Both the position numbers and the translations under genes were made by a program. Positions 54,006 through 64,000 of a DNA stretch of 64,000 bases are shown here, in pieces; the first letter of the stretch is position 1, and every line of letters starts with the position of its first letter. The stretch covers positions 96,646,070 to 96,710,069 of the forward strand of contig OX465282.1 of assembly GCA_949987705.1 (NCBI GenBank), written 5' to 3'. Below the pieces are notes generated by a model. The model searched no databases. It worked only from the letters and a program-made list of their open reading frames with translations, and was not told where the DNA came from. Source of the stretch: Thereva unica (taxonomy: Eukaryota; Arthropoda; Insecta; Diptera; Therevidae).

Positions 54006-54365
54006 ACTCGCCGTCGGGGCCCTATCTGCACCCACTCGCAAAATGCTAGTCGAGCATTAACCCCCCCTTTGGTGAGATGTCGTGAGATTTGGCTCGAGCC
54101 CCCCAAATTTCACGTCAGATTTTCCAAATTTAAAAAAAAAACGCTAGTTTTTGGTCTAAAATCACGCATTTACGGGCGTAAACAGTAAGTCGGGCCTCTC
54201 TGCGGATCGCTCTCACCCGGCTCGAATGCGGTTAAATAATCGAGGGGCCACTTTGCTATTTTGTAGCGTTCGCATAACCGGGAAACATATTTTTGAGTAG
54301 GATTTAGCCATATCCATAATGGAGAGACTGTTGTTTTACTTCCTTTACCCCAGTTTTCTCGCTAA
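54006..54365. other. Unclassified sequence after the 5S-like segment
   Basis: Patches richer in GC (TCGGGCCTCTCTGCGG, CACCCGGCTCGAATGCGG) could be the body of a 5S-headed SINE. No tail was identified. Confidence 0.35.
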
Positions 54366-54957
54366 CATCGGTATACCTCCTATCTCAGTGGGAGAAGAGA
54401 ATGTAAAGGCGGCTCACGGAGTGAATTTCGTCAGTCATTGCAGTAGCTGTAGCAAAACTGACAGCAAAACCTATCTTCTATTGGACCTCTAACGGAGGAT
54501 CTGCGATAGAATGGTCACATATTCCAAACCGCCGAACAAGCCTCCCAATGTCTTTAATTTCTTAAGAGAGCTGCCCTAGCCGCAATCTTCAAATCCTAAA
54601 TTCGGCCCGGCCTTGAATACAATTCTATCTAGGCAAGTGCCCCAAAAACCACTATGATTTGCCTCGACAAGGTGCAAAATCGTGCCATCAAACACATTGG
54701 TGATGACCCCTTTCGCGTCTCTATAGACTCTTTAAGCCAAGCTTTAAGAATGTAGTCTCGGCACAATACGATCTAGAACTTCGTTAATCTCTGGATCATC
54801 AACATTTTCTTGGTCCCCTCCCAGACCCCCTGTAACCTTTGCTATTCTAATCTATTTTTCAAACCAAACTTACTACTAGACATTACACCATGACCTTAAC
54901 GACAAGGCACACTGATAGTGCAAAGGGTGACGCCTTGCTTTTTACACATAAAAAAAT
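54366..54957 (+). pseudogene. LINE 3' fragment, heavily decayed
   Basis: It begins with the segment corresponding to about 50670 of the previous copy (TCCTATCTCAGTGGGAGAAG). It shows GAGGATCTGCGATAGAATGG, TTGCCTCGACAAGGTGCAAA and the tail ACTAGACATTACACCATGAC, with an A-rich end. Large internal deletions and an unrelated insertion near 54430 are present. Confidence 0.8.
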
Positions 54958-55094
54958 ATTTTACACTGTTTCTTGCGGAAAAAATTACGTGATATTTGCC
55001 CAGACCCCACCCTTCCCACGTGAGATTTGGTGAAAGGCTCATGTAATTTATGGACGACCCCAAATTCAATTGACCGAATAACTTTTTGCATTTT

Positions 55095-55855
55095 AACCGT
55101 TACCTGTTCGGGTGCTTCCCACCCACAATGATTATGCTCCGCCGCCCCTACAAGTGAGCGGGCAACTCGTAATCGGTTGTGATGCAAATACTGACCACTC
55201 TGTTCGGCGAAGTACCGAAAAAAGTGAGGGTCTCCTAGAATTTCTTGTTATGAATAACATTGACCTTGGAAATAGGGGAAATGCAAACCCACCGTTGTCA
55301 CTGCAAGTAAAGATGAGGTGCTAGAGGTGCCGGGCCAAACCTTCTGGTCAGTGAAAAGAATAAAGGTTGACTCTAACCGGCTACCACAAGGAGTTGGGAC
55401 CATCGAAAAGTATTGCCTGGAAAAAACAGTGTGAGAGTCTGCAACCTACCAGAGGCAACCAGACTCTAAAAGCTCCCCGGCAAAGATTCCTTTAATGGAG
55501 TGAGCCTTCACAAAAAGCAGGATGGTTTGTACACCTCTATGAAGAATCCTGCTTAGCGAGCGCTTTCTAAGGTCAAACCTCCAGACGGCTTATTTCCTGG
55601 GTTCTGGGTAGAATCATAGGACCATCTCAGACCGCCATACCCGGAGCTTTTCTAGTAACATCTTCGACCAGGACCAATCTTAATGGAAATTGGCCTCTTT
55701 CCACTCCTACATATCGCCGGATGAAGAGGGAATTTTCCCAAAACTCCTTCAGAAGTGCCTCGATCGGATTCTCGATGACCTCGTTGTTAGTCGTTAGTCT
55801 TCTTCAAAGCCTGCCTAGAACCCAGGGTCACAAACCAGGGTAATACTCTTACCGG
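55095..55855 (+). pseudogene. R1/LOA-type LINE endonuclease and pre-RT fragment
   Basis: The frame reads QLVIGCDANTDHSVRRST, EGLLEFLVMNNIDLGNRGNA: the GCDANAHH-WGST block and LLEF...NRGN block of R1-group endonucleases (ORF2 of R1/LOA-type non-LTR elements). After frameshifts comes IAWKKQCESLQPTRGNQ, then YISPDEEGIFPKLLQKCLDRI near 55710, the fingers-entry region. The usual His-His after DAN is Asp-His here. Non-functional. Confidence 0.65.
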
Positions 55856-55866
55856 ATAGCAGTAGC

Positions 55867-56070
55867 GGACTAAGGGTGGGGCGGAAGGGGCGGCACGTCC
55901 CGGGCCTCTGGTTCCTGGGGGCCTCCAAATGTCTAAAAGTTCCCTTGTTCAAATCCTAGAATGTGCCTGTGGTTTACAATTTTTAAATTAAAATTACTTT
56001 TACTGCTAATCTTTCAATGTCTATTTGGTTTTCGTGTAGTTCCAGTTTCACTTATATATTGCACTTCGTA
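55867..56070. repeat. One-ended hAT-like repeat
   Basis: CAGTAGCGGACTAAGGGTGG then GGCGGAAGGGGCGGCACG resembles the CAGGGGCGG ends of the hAT families here. No partner end was found downstream. Confidence 0.35.
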
Positions 56071-56339
56071 CTTTTTTACTTTTTTTTATGTGAAAGACTA
56101 GAGACTCAGGGAAAGCCCCTCTGTACTGTCAACAATATATTTTTTCATATAGAGTGCAATGTCGAACAGCAGCTCTAGTTGGCAGATACCGAATAAAGAG
56201 AGAAGTGAAGCAACGAACTGCCACAGCCACGAAATTTTATTCCCCTGCTCCCTACTATTACTATCGCGACTCTGACATCGGGGCATCGAGAATAACTCGC
56301 TGGAGTGTTATGCCTCCTGAAACGAGTTGAATCTCATCA

Positions 56340-56522
56340 ACCAACCGATGACATGCGCTTGGGCTTGGGAAGGCTATGATAGGAGGAATCAGGAATGTAA
56401 AGAGGGAAGAACAAAGAAGGAAAGTTATACATATAGGTGGGGAAGTGGAATAGGCGAAGATTCGTGGCGCTGGCGGGATTCGATCCCGGGAGCTCTGGGA
56501 TGGTAGCCAGGCGCCTTACCAA
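56340..56522 (-). repeat. tRNA-derived SINE, copy 2
   Basis: The reverse strand reads GGTAAGGCGCCTGGCTACCA, then CCCGGGATCGAATCCCGCCA (B box GATCGAATCC), then the same pyrimidine-rich body as 50165-50260. This is the same SINE family as 50100-50352, on the opposite strand. Confidence 0.8.
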
Positions 56523-57800
56523 ATAGAATATCTAGACTAATTTCATCTAGATCAACATTTTATAGCCATTTAGACTTTATATTCTTTTATTCTGAGCGCG
56601 TCCAATACTCGGGAGATTCCCGTCTTTGAAGCGGGGAATCCCGGGATGAATGAATGAGGCGTACATCTTTTACTCTCGTTCGCCTACATTATACGTCGAA
56701 TAAGTTAACTGAACAACTGGATTGAGCGATCCATTGCCTATAAAACCTCTACGATACCTCTTAATCATACTCATTTTCGGAATCACTTCTTGAACCATCG
56801 TGTGTTTCCTGATCGCTATTGACGTTATCCCAGATCTTAAAGTGGCTATATTAGGCTCTCCTCCAGAGGCTGCCGTAATCTTCACTATTTCAAGACGTAA
56901 ACACCTTTTGAAAAATAGTTCACACTTTGTGCGCCTTTTATTGATACTCGCCCGTATCGGGCTGCATTTGGAAAAGTAGGAATTTTTACTCAGGCCTATC
57001 GTGCCTGCTTTGGGTGCCATAATAGCGTTTTGACGCTGTTCGTTTCTTTTTCAGGACACACAGGAATGCAGGGTTGATCTTAAGTCTATTCAATCATGCT
57101 GCTGTTTTTTGTATATTATATTTTCACCAATGCGGCCACAAAAGGAAGCTTTTCCAGTGACAATATGTTGGACAGGATTCCCGCCCTTCCACATTATGTT
57201 ATTTCTATAAAAAAATACTAGATTAACTTAACCTGGTCGCACCTACTGAAAACCTCCACCCTCAAGTAAAACTCAAACCATCCAAACTGATCATCGTAAC
57301 TTTCTCCATTCATTTTGTCCCGTCTAAATGTAATCATCCAACCGCTTAAATTACAAGTATATTTATTGGCAACAATTCTTCCACAAAAACCCATATATAA
57401 AACACTCCTCTGAAAGGAGGAAAAAAGGATAATAAATTCTTATCCTTTTAATCGCCCACTTCTGGGTTGACAAGTTCTCTGCCATAAAAACACTGTAAAT
57501 CAGAGTTTCGCCTGGAGCGGATTCCACGTTTCTGTTTCCTTTTTGATTTTTATTGTGTTGAAACCCTTTTATGTCAGCAAGTCAAAAAGGATGAAACGCA
57601 AGATTTTTTGTACATATTTTAAATTTTTTTGTTTTTAATTTTTTGTTTGTTTAGAATTAAGAATTTTTATACAGAATTCGAAATTTGAGATATTCCCACA
57701 GATTTGAGGTTATAACTGGGATTCTTTTCGTTCTGGTTAAAAATACAAAATTGTTGCTGTGTATTATTTTTTTTTTCATTTTGTTTTTGTATCTATCTTT
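56523..57800. other. Intronic DNA, no gene seen
   Basis: A reverse-strand frame at 57020-56670 (116 residues) has no recognisable motif. TTCCCGTCTTTGAAGCGGGG AATCCCGGG near 56619 is a small GC-rich hairpin. The last 60 bases form the pyrimidine-rich lead into exon B. Confidence 0.4.
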
Positions 57801-57802
57801 AG

Positions 57803-57916
57803 GTTACCCCCATCCATACTTCAGCCAGACCCAGAACCAATGCTACCAGAAACACGAGAAACTAATTACTGCAATCCTGATACATTCCGTGCCAAAAATT
57901 ATGATCTTATGGATAG
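57803..57916 (+). CDS. Host gene, second coding exon (exon B)
   Basis: The acceptor TATCTATCTTTAG ends at 57802 and a donor GTACAA begins at 57917. Joining to exon A (two leftover bases AT plus G) restores ATG. The exon then reads LPPSILQPDPEPMLPETRET and NYCNPDTFRAKNYDLMD, and leaves two bases (AG). The codons are well balanced and differ from the AT-rich flanks, as expected for a conserved exon. The segment is acidic and proline-rich, then has one Cys, so it probably forms the start of the extracellular part after the hydrophobic segment of exon A. The gene is not identified. The following exon is not found before 64000, so the next intron is over 6 kb. Confidence 0.75.
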
Positions 57917-58420
57917 GTACAAAAAGAGATAATTATTTTTGGAATGTAATGATTTCATTTGTTAATAAAAATAGTGTGACTAAAGTTTATATTAAATTCG
58001 CCGTTTTGTGGTTAAAAAATGTCTCTTGGTGATGAGAAAAAATGGTGTTTGACGCCGAAGGTGCTTAAATTGACATCAGGAAATGGATCAATGTCTTTTT
58101 CGAAAATATCCCTTTACTTTTTCTGAATTGTTTTTAAACTAACTTTCTTAAAATTGCTTTTTCTACTAACTGCGTTTGGCATTTGATTTGTTTTGTTTTT
58201 AAGTAGTATTAATGTTGTTAATTTATAATTAAGCTTAAATTACGTGCAAAAACAAATAGACCAGCAGAGATGGTACTGAATAATGAAAAAATTAGAATGA
58301 ACGTAAACGAAATCGACTTTGGATGTTTAGAGATTTTCTTGCAGGTATTTTCTGGATTTGTAGGCTCCCCCGTCAAAACAATCCACTGTACATACACATA
58401 CACTGTACATACACTACATG
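57917..58420. other. Intronic DNA, no feature recognised
   Basis: AT-rich. An open frame through exon B into this region (to 58032) is read-through past the splice donor. Confidence 0.4.
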
Positions 58421-58424
58421 CAGG

Positions 58425-59430
58425 CCATGTTTTCCAGGTGCCTTGAGATCAACTGTATTCCTTCTAGCTGGAAAGAGGTAAAAGTGGTCTTTGTACCCTA
58501 GGCAGGGAAACCCTCCCATACAACACCCAAAGACTACAGGCCAATCAGCCTATCATCCTTTTTATTGAAGACTCTAGAAAGGCTAATTGAAATATATCTG
58601 AGGCAGACCACACCAACCTCGGAACTTTCTGGCGCGCAGCACGCCTATACAAAGGGTAGATCCACGGATACTGCCGTTCACTCATTGGTCCCAACCATAG
58701 AAAAATCACGTCGTGACTGTGAACCAGCTGCTGCAACGCATGGATGCAGTGGGACACCATGTACTGGTGTACGCAGATGACATTGTTATCATCATAAAAG
58801 GAAAATTTCCACAAGTCCTCTGTGATCTCATGGAGGCAGCGTTACTAACTCTATCAAACTGGGCTGCCACCCGCGGACTCAGCTTTAACCCTGAAAAAAA
58901 ACAGAATTAGTCTTCTTCACGAGGAGGTATAAAACCCCACCCCTAATTCCTAATTCCGGCTAAACAATGTCAGGCTCAAATTTACCAACAGTGCCAAATA
59001 ACCCTGGACAAGAAGCTCCTCTGCAATGAGAACACAAAAGAGCGCATTAAGAAAGCGAACATAGCGCTTTTCTCTCGCAAAAAATCCATAGGGAAGAAAT
59101 GGGGGTTCTCCCCTAACATAGTACGATGGATCTATACAGCGATTGTCCGCCCAATTCTCCTATACGGGGTCTTATTATGTCCTCGTGGTCAACCTTGAAT
59201 AAGTCCACTGTGCAAACAAACTACGGAAAGTGCAAAGATGTGCGGAGTTATACATAACAGGCGCACTTCGCTCCACACCTACAGATGTCCTAAACGTTAT
59301 GTTTCTACCACTTGTCTATACGGTCCAATCCGTGGTCAGAAAAGGAGTGATCACTGGATTCTCTCCAGTTTTCTACACAATTGATCAGGTCTGGGGAAAC
59401 AACAGTAATGTCCAAGACTTCTTGTCTTAC
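58425..59430 (+). pseudogene. R1/LOA-type LINE reverse transcriptase fragment
   Basis: The blocks are IPSSWKEVKVVFVP (followed by a stop where the family has K-P-G), TPKDYRPISLSSFLLKTLER, HAYTKGRSTDTAVHSLV, then a deletion of the palm. The catalytic HVLVYADDIVIIIKG follows near 58765, then NWAATRGLSFNPEK, a frameshift into the thumb, TAIVRPILLYGVLLW near 59150 and KVQRCAELYITGALRSTPTD at 59230-59290. The order fits R1/LOA-type elements (family knowledge). The copy is truncated, internally deleted and frameshifted. It may belong to the same family as 55095-55855, but both fragments contain the FRACLE-like junction, so they are separate copies. Confidence 0.8.
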
Positions 59431-59897
59431 CCTGTTGCACAGCAAGAGATTATGTTGGAGTAAGTGGTCAAAAAGTAACTCACTCTTACATTTATGTCTG
59501 ATCTGCCGCGTATGAGAGTAATATCATCATCTCCCACAGAAAAAAGTAGGGCAAAGTCCCCCAGTTCGTCTTCTGCCGTTGACGGCGAAGGGACGCCTGA
59601 AATTGTGATAATCTCTTCGGACAAGGATAGAGGGTCTTTTGGATCCAGGATTGGTAGGTGAGTACCCTCAGGCACCTCAGGATCAGCTACTTCCGTTCCT
59701 GTGTCACCCGTAATGCCCGGCACATTGGGTTCAGCTACTTGGGTAACTGTGTCTCCTGCAGTGCTAGGTACATTGGGCTCAGAATCTTCCAAACCTATGT
59801 TACCCGCAGTGCCCGAGGGCTCACCATCTGCAGGCGCAGGTGGAGCAGTTGAAGCCACTCCACTCTGCTTGAGGGCAAGATACTTTTCTTGAAACAC
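59427..59897 (-). CDS. Repetitive reading frame, possible element ORF1
   Basis: A 156-residue reverse-strand frame starts MFQEKYLALKQSGVAST. It is rich in Pro, Glu, Asp, Gly and Thr, with imperfect repeats (SEPNVPSTAGDTVTQV, AEPNVPGITGDTGTEV, ADPEVPEG). A region with DPLSLSEEIITISG and DDITLIRGRSDINV follows. It ends exactly where the R1/LOA relic on the other strand ends. Such low-complexity acidic frames occur in retroelement ORF1 proteins, but no zinc knuckle or RRM was seen. It may also be the antisense of an ORF1. I do not recognise it. Confidence 0.3.
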   Translation of the reverse strand: MFQEKYLALKQSGVASTAPPAPADGEPSGTAGNIGLEDSEPNVPSTAGDTVTQVAEPNVPGITGDTGTEVADPEVPEGTHLPILDPKDPLSLSEEIITISGVPSPSTAEDELGDFALLFSVGDDDITLIRGRSDINVRVSYFLTTYSNIISCCATG

Positions 59898-60239
59898 CTC
59901 AGAGTTATGGAAAATAAACCGTTACTTAAGACGCTACCAGATTTCGCCAAAGGTCCTAACGACTCTTTCCTAATTACAACAGTAACTGCTCGGCCTCACC
60001 TTTAGGATCTTCCAACCGAATAATATCCAGAAGAGCCAGAGACTCGGCTGGCTCCGCTGGTACCTATCCAGGAACGCGGTCTTGGACGACTCGGGATCTC
60101 CTCCGTCATAACGACCTTGAGTTTAGTGCCTGGCCATGTATCCCCGATTCCGGATATGGCTATTTTATAGAGATCCACAGATCTTATATATCTAAATCAC
60201 AATTCATAATTTACTATTTACGCCTCAAGGTGAAAGGGA

Positions 60240-60530
60240 AAAAGGGAGCTTTAGACTCTAATTCGAAATCCCTCTAAGTCAGTTTCTTCGATAGAAGCAA
60301 GCCCCCCAACGGCATCCGTGCAGATCCCCAGTGCCTCAAAAGAGGCTAACAAAACCACCATGCCTTCCGGCTCGAAAGGCGCTCCACTAGCAAAAGTGAA
60401 ATACCAAGAGCAAAGCAGCGCCCTAAGAATCCTTGCTCGATTCGAGGTAGTTGTGAAGGGTGAAATCACCGAGAGGCCACAAGCCTCAGTAAGGTAGGCA
60501 CCTCTGACGCTGGGGTGCTGATATCGTGAA
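60240..60530 (+). pseudogene. Possible LINE ORF1 fragment
   Basis: The forward frame reads VSSIEASPPTASVQIPSASK, TTMPSGSKGAPLAKVKY and SSALRILARFEVVVKGEITE. The ALRILARFE-type helix resembles ORF1 linker regions of R1/LOA-type elements near 58425. The match is from pattern memory only. Confidence 0.3.
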
Positions 60531-62050
60531 ACATATAGCCGGCGGATGATGTGGGTGTGGTGGGTAGCAGTGCGGAATTTGAGAGTAACAAAGCGGGTGG
60601 CATAATCTTACTATTTTTCCAATTGTGTAGTTATCGAATAGCTCAGTGTAGGTTCCACTATTTTCAATTTATATTAAATCCAGTATTCCTAGAAGATCTG
60701 TAAATAATGGTCAGGATTCTTATCCTCCCCCCGCTCTTCTAAATTGTGACCACGCGCTTACTTCTGGTGAACTTCTTATTTTAGTTACTATGTCATTGTT
60801 GACAGAAGTTACGCCTATTTCGCTTCTATCTTATTTTTCATTTAGTATAGGCCTGCAAGTTGAGACTCACCACACACTTGTGATTGCGTTGTGACTTGTG
60901 ATGCTTTTAGAATACGGTGATAACCCCGCCGAGTTAACATCGCATATTGCCTATAGCTTCGCCCTATAATCGCCGAACCTCAAACTATAAACGAACACGT
61001 CCTCTGCGTTATCCTGGATACCTGATCATACTGGGCACAGCGGTGTGTCATGCTCGAAAGGATGAAAGTATTTTCAACATCCTCTATTATTTTCTTAATA
61101 TCTGCGTCCAATTACTTTGATCTTGGGGCTTGGTAAAGAAGTAGACATTTAACTGTCGTGGTTTTCTTTTGCAATTATTTGTTAACTTAGGGTAAAAGAT
61201 TATTCACCCATCTTTAATCAGAAATTATAAAATTGTTATTTTTGTTCCTAAAAAATTTAAAATAAAGAAAATAGGAAAATTTATTTAAAACTTTATCCCT
61301 ACCCAAAAGAGATTAAATTTATTTTCCCAATAAACGTTGATCAATGGCTAGTAACCACAACAACGTGAAAGATATCAATATTCACCTGAGAGAGAAAAAC
61401 AGCATTCTCGCCCTTAAGCACAACAGCACCTTTACAGATTCCGACTAGTAAAGAATAAAGATATTTTTACGTTGAGAAAATCTTTTAAGATTCTTATATC
61501 ATAGAAGAAGGATAAAAGGTTCAACTTGGGAAATAGTAAAAAAGTTTATACTAGATCCTGAATATCCTTGGAAAAGCATTCTCCCTTGAGAAATATATCC
61601 AAGAATCGCTGTGGAAAGGATCAAAATACCTTGGGGATTTATTAGAAATGAAATAGAGCTAAATAGACACCTGAAAGCGGAATCCTTTGTGTTCCAGATT
61701 TAAAAAAAGGACGGCGACATACACTTTTTTTTTAAACAAAATATTTAGAAAAAAAAAAACGCTTTTCCACTTGGAACGTATGTGTGCGCTGGCACAGATA
61801 TGTTTTGTTTTTATTGTGCAACTAGAAAATTGAAATTTGATCGTTTTCCACTTTTATGTTTTCTGTCGTTAAATGACAATTTTACGACGTTTTGGTATCC
61901 CTTCAATTACAATCCTGGCACACAATAACTAAAAAAAAAACAATTGGATTTTTATAGAGATTGCATTTGTGTGTAAAGAAAAAAAAGGGTTGACAAAACT
62001 TACTCCATCTGAATAAAATATTCAAATTCGCAATTGATTTGATGGTTGAG
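60531..62050. other. No gene recognised
   Basis: AT-rich intronic or intergenic DNA. No inverted ends, tandem arrays or coding motifs seen. Confidence 0.4.
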
Positions 62051-64000
62051 TTTTTTTTATGTGGGAGAACCAAGCTTAGGAATCACTAGTCTGTCTGTCA
62101 TGTCGTTCAGGTCATGGTGCACTGTCTAGTAGCAAGCTTGGTTTGAAAGATAGAAAAGAAAATGATAGGGTTTGGGGGTCTGGGGGTGTTGGAGTGGGTG
62201 GCGATGTACCTTATGTTTGAGCTCTTGGGTGTTGTACGAGTTCGGGAAAACTGGCTGTGGGAGATTATTCCACAGTCGAGTTGTCCTATTCATAAACGAA
62301 CTTCTAGAACATGTTGTGCGCGAAAGGGGGCTGTAGGGTATGGGGGTGAGCCGAGCGGGCTAGTCTTTTGCTGCAGGCCGAAGGTCCTGAATTTCAGTGG
62401 AACAGTCGCTATGGTAATAGCGATAAAGCATGGAGAGCTGCTACATTCCTACCGTGGGTCAGAGAGTCGACGGAGATGTAAAGGCTGTCATCTCCGATGA
62501 TTCGGATGGCATGGCTTTGCACTTTGTCCAGCCACGCTAAGTCGGTTTTATACTCGAGGCGTGGCCGAATGTAGGATTTGTAGATTGTAGCTCTAGCTGC
62601 TGGTGGGAGAAGAAATATGTATCTCTTAAGAAATCCTAAGCATTGGGATTCTTGTTTAGCGATTTGGAATATGTGATCATTCCATCGCAAGTTCTCAGAT
62701 AAAGTTATACCCAAGATGTTAAGAGAAGGATTAGCTGTAAGATTTGTTTTGCCCACTGAGACAGAAGGAAGGTCGGCGCAGGTTTTATAAGTAATGAGAC
62801 AGTACTTCGAGGTTTTGAACTCAACACGATTCTTGCGGTCCCAATCAAGAATGTGTTCGATGTCCCTGTTGATAGAGTTGGACATGAGTTCACGATGGTG
62901 AAGACAAGGTCTGGCACATGCTTGTCTAATATTGTCGAAAGCGTAAGAATAACGCAGGGTACTGTCATCAGCGAAGCTGAGCAATGGGTTGGAAGGGATT
63001 GAGAGCAGATCATTTATGAATATTAGGAAAAGGGCGGGTGAAAGAATTGATCCTTGAGGAACTCCGGCTGAGATGGTGTGGGGACTAGATTCGATGCCAT
63101 CCAATACTACCTTACGGTCAGAAAGGAAGTTCTTAATCCATTTTCTTAGAACTGGGTGAATAGAAATAGCTTGGAGTTTTGACAACAGAGCTGGGTGCCA
63201 TACTCGGTTAAAGGCTTTGGACATATCCAGAGCAACCAGAGAAGATTCACCAAAGCGATGGATGGTTTGGTGAAGGTCCTCTGTTAGACATACAAAGAGG
63301 TAACCAGTATATCTTTTGTATCTAAAGCCGTACTGTCTTTCATGAATAATTTTGGTTCCAGATATTCCATTAGTTTTTTGTTGATTAGAGTCTCCATGAC
63401 TTTGGAGAGAACAGAAGTAAGTAAGCTATTGGGCGGTAGTTCAGGGGATCGCTGGAGTCACCTTTTTTCGGTATAGAGTGAACATGAGCCAGTTTCCAGG
63501 AGTCTGGATAGACTCCGGAGAAGTAAGATAGGGCAAAAAGCTTGCGCAGAGGTTTAGCCAAAGGTGATGCACATTTATTGAGAACCATTTTATCGGGGCC
63601 AGTGAATTTATTGACGTCAAGCTCTTTGAGACATCGATATACATCTCGAGTCCTGAAAAAACTCCGTCCATTGAATGAGCTGTTCACTCGAGGGAGGGAG
63701 GTTGTATAGCAGCATAGGGTAGAGAAGAATTTGAGGCGAACAGAGATGCTAATAAATCGGCCTTGGCGGTGTTGTGGAGGAGGTAAAATTCTTCTTGATA
63801 GAAGTTACCAAGGACCAGAAATTTTTACTGCCGGTTGTAGTTTTGAGTAACTTACTTCTCAACCTGTTATCAAAAGATGCATTGACTTTCCTGATGATGG
63901 CGGTACAGGAGTTTCTTAACCTAATATACTCTCGTCGAAGTGACTCGCTCGGGGATCACCTGAACGCTCTGAAGGCGTCTTCTTTTAATTTTATCGCTTT
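62051..64000 (-). pseudogene. LINE copy on reverse strand, runs off the window
   Basis: The 3' end is at 62051 (reverse of CACATAAAAAAAA) with CTAGACAGTGCACCATGACC in the UTR. The coding runs leftward from the window edge in two main open blocks: 63687-63385 (RSFFRTRDVYRCLKELDVNK, LRKLFALSYFSGVYPDSWKL, PIPKKG as SIPKKGDSSDPLNYRPI) and 63224-62409. The second block has SKAFNRVWHPALLSKLQAI, AGVPQGSILSPALFL, the catalytic LLSFADDSTLRYSYAF, LGITLSENLRWNDHIFQIAK, YKSYIRPRLEY, WLDKVQSHAIRIIGDDS. A frameshift lies between them near 63370. FADD is intact. It is the second longest copy of the main family. Upstream of 63700 the linker between endonuclease and RT is visible. Confidence 0.9.

Larger units (their letters stand above)
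49514..57802 (+). other. 8.3 kb intron of the host gene, filled with repeats
   Basis: It runs from donor GTAAGT to acceptor TATCTATCTTTAG. It contains a SINE on each strand, two same-strand LINE fragments, a 5S-derived segment and an R1/LOA endonuclease fragment. Stretches 49520-50090, 51406-53884 and 56523-57802 show no genes. A forward frame at 52452-52688 and reverse frames near 53000 and 56670-57020 have no recognisable motifs. Confidence 0.7.

Noticed and set aside
57917..58032. Extension of the exon B frame as a 115-residue protein
   Set aside because: The frame of that open stretch differs from the exon phase. The part before the acceptor and after the donor is AT-rich and intron-like.
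60251..60469. 72-residue reverse frame
   Set aside because: The forward strand gives the more protein-like translation (ALRILARFE); the reverse frame is its shadow.

Overview
The window looks like intergenic and intronic DNA from an AT-rich insect nuclear genome, most likely a higher dipteran. The evidence is the spliceosomal exon/intron structure of the one host gene, runs such as TATGTATGTATGTAC, CAA/CAG-rich coding sequence, and the mix of hAT, RTE, Jockey/CR1-type, R1/LOA-type and Helitron relics. The organism call is inference; no diagnostic host gene was recognised. There is no bacterial or phage content.

Almost everything recognisable is transposable-element sequence, much of it nested. 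From the left: satellite-like units carrying CCGCCATTTTG (1-600). A 3.5 kb element with ~330 bp terminal inverted repeats and an 8 bp target duplication (1715-5226) encodes an uncharacterised protein and is split by a hAT element with its own exact 8 bp duplication. Then come a decayed Helitron helicase (about 6 kb), a near-perfect 928 bp palindrome with Transib/RSS-like ends (7847-8774), and a Jockey-type LINE split by a hAT that itself contains a foldback (9.7-12.7 kb). The best LINE copy of the window is at 13.5-16.3 kb, and six more truncated copies of that family are scattered through the rest. From 17 to 29 kb there are several MITEs, a TTAA element, two more hATs with perfect duplications and a Harbinger-like element with 440 bp inverted arms. 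A nearly complete but frameshifted hAT transposase lies at 32.6-35.3 kb. At 37.7-42.7 kb, 460 bp inverted arms built from 139 bp tandem units flank a reverse-strand gene with a TGCD motif. Two different elements have landed inside that gene. A decayed RTE element lies at 45.5-47.3 kb.

The right part (49.1-57.9 kb) holds two exons of one apparent host gene on the + strand. Exon A (49079-49513) encodes a hydrophilic N-terminal region followed by one hydrophobic segment. Exon B (57803-57916) continues in matching phase 8.3 kb downstream. The intron between them collected two tRNA-derived SINE copies (one per strand), two LINE fragments, a 5S rRNA-derived sequence and an R1/LOA endonuclease fragment. 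Beyond exon B are an R1/LOA reverse-transcriptase fragment, a repetitive reverse-strand reading frame, and a reverse-strand LINE copy that runs off the window.

The sequences least explained by known families are the two inverted-repeat-flanked, gene-bearing units (1715-5226 and 37712-42725), the small element with 21 bp subterminal repeats and its own 141-residue reading frame (40603-41372), and the Transib-like palindrome.
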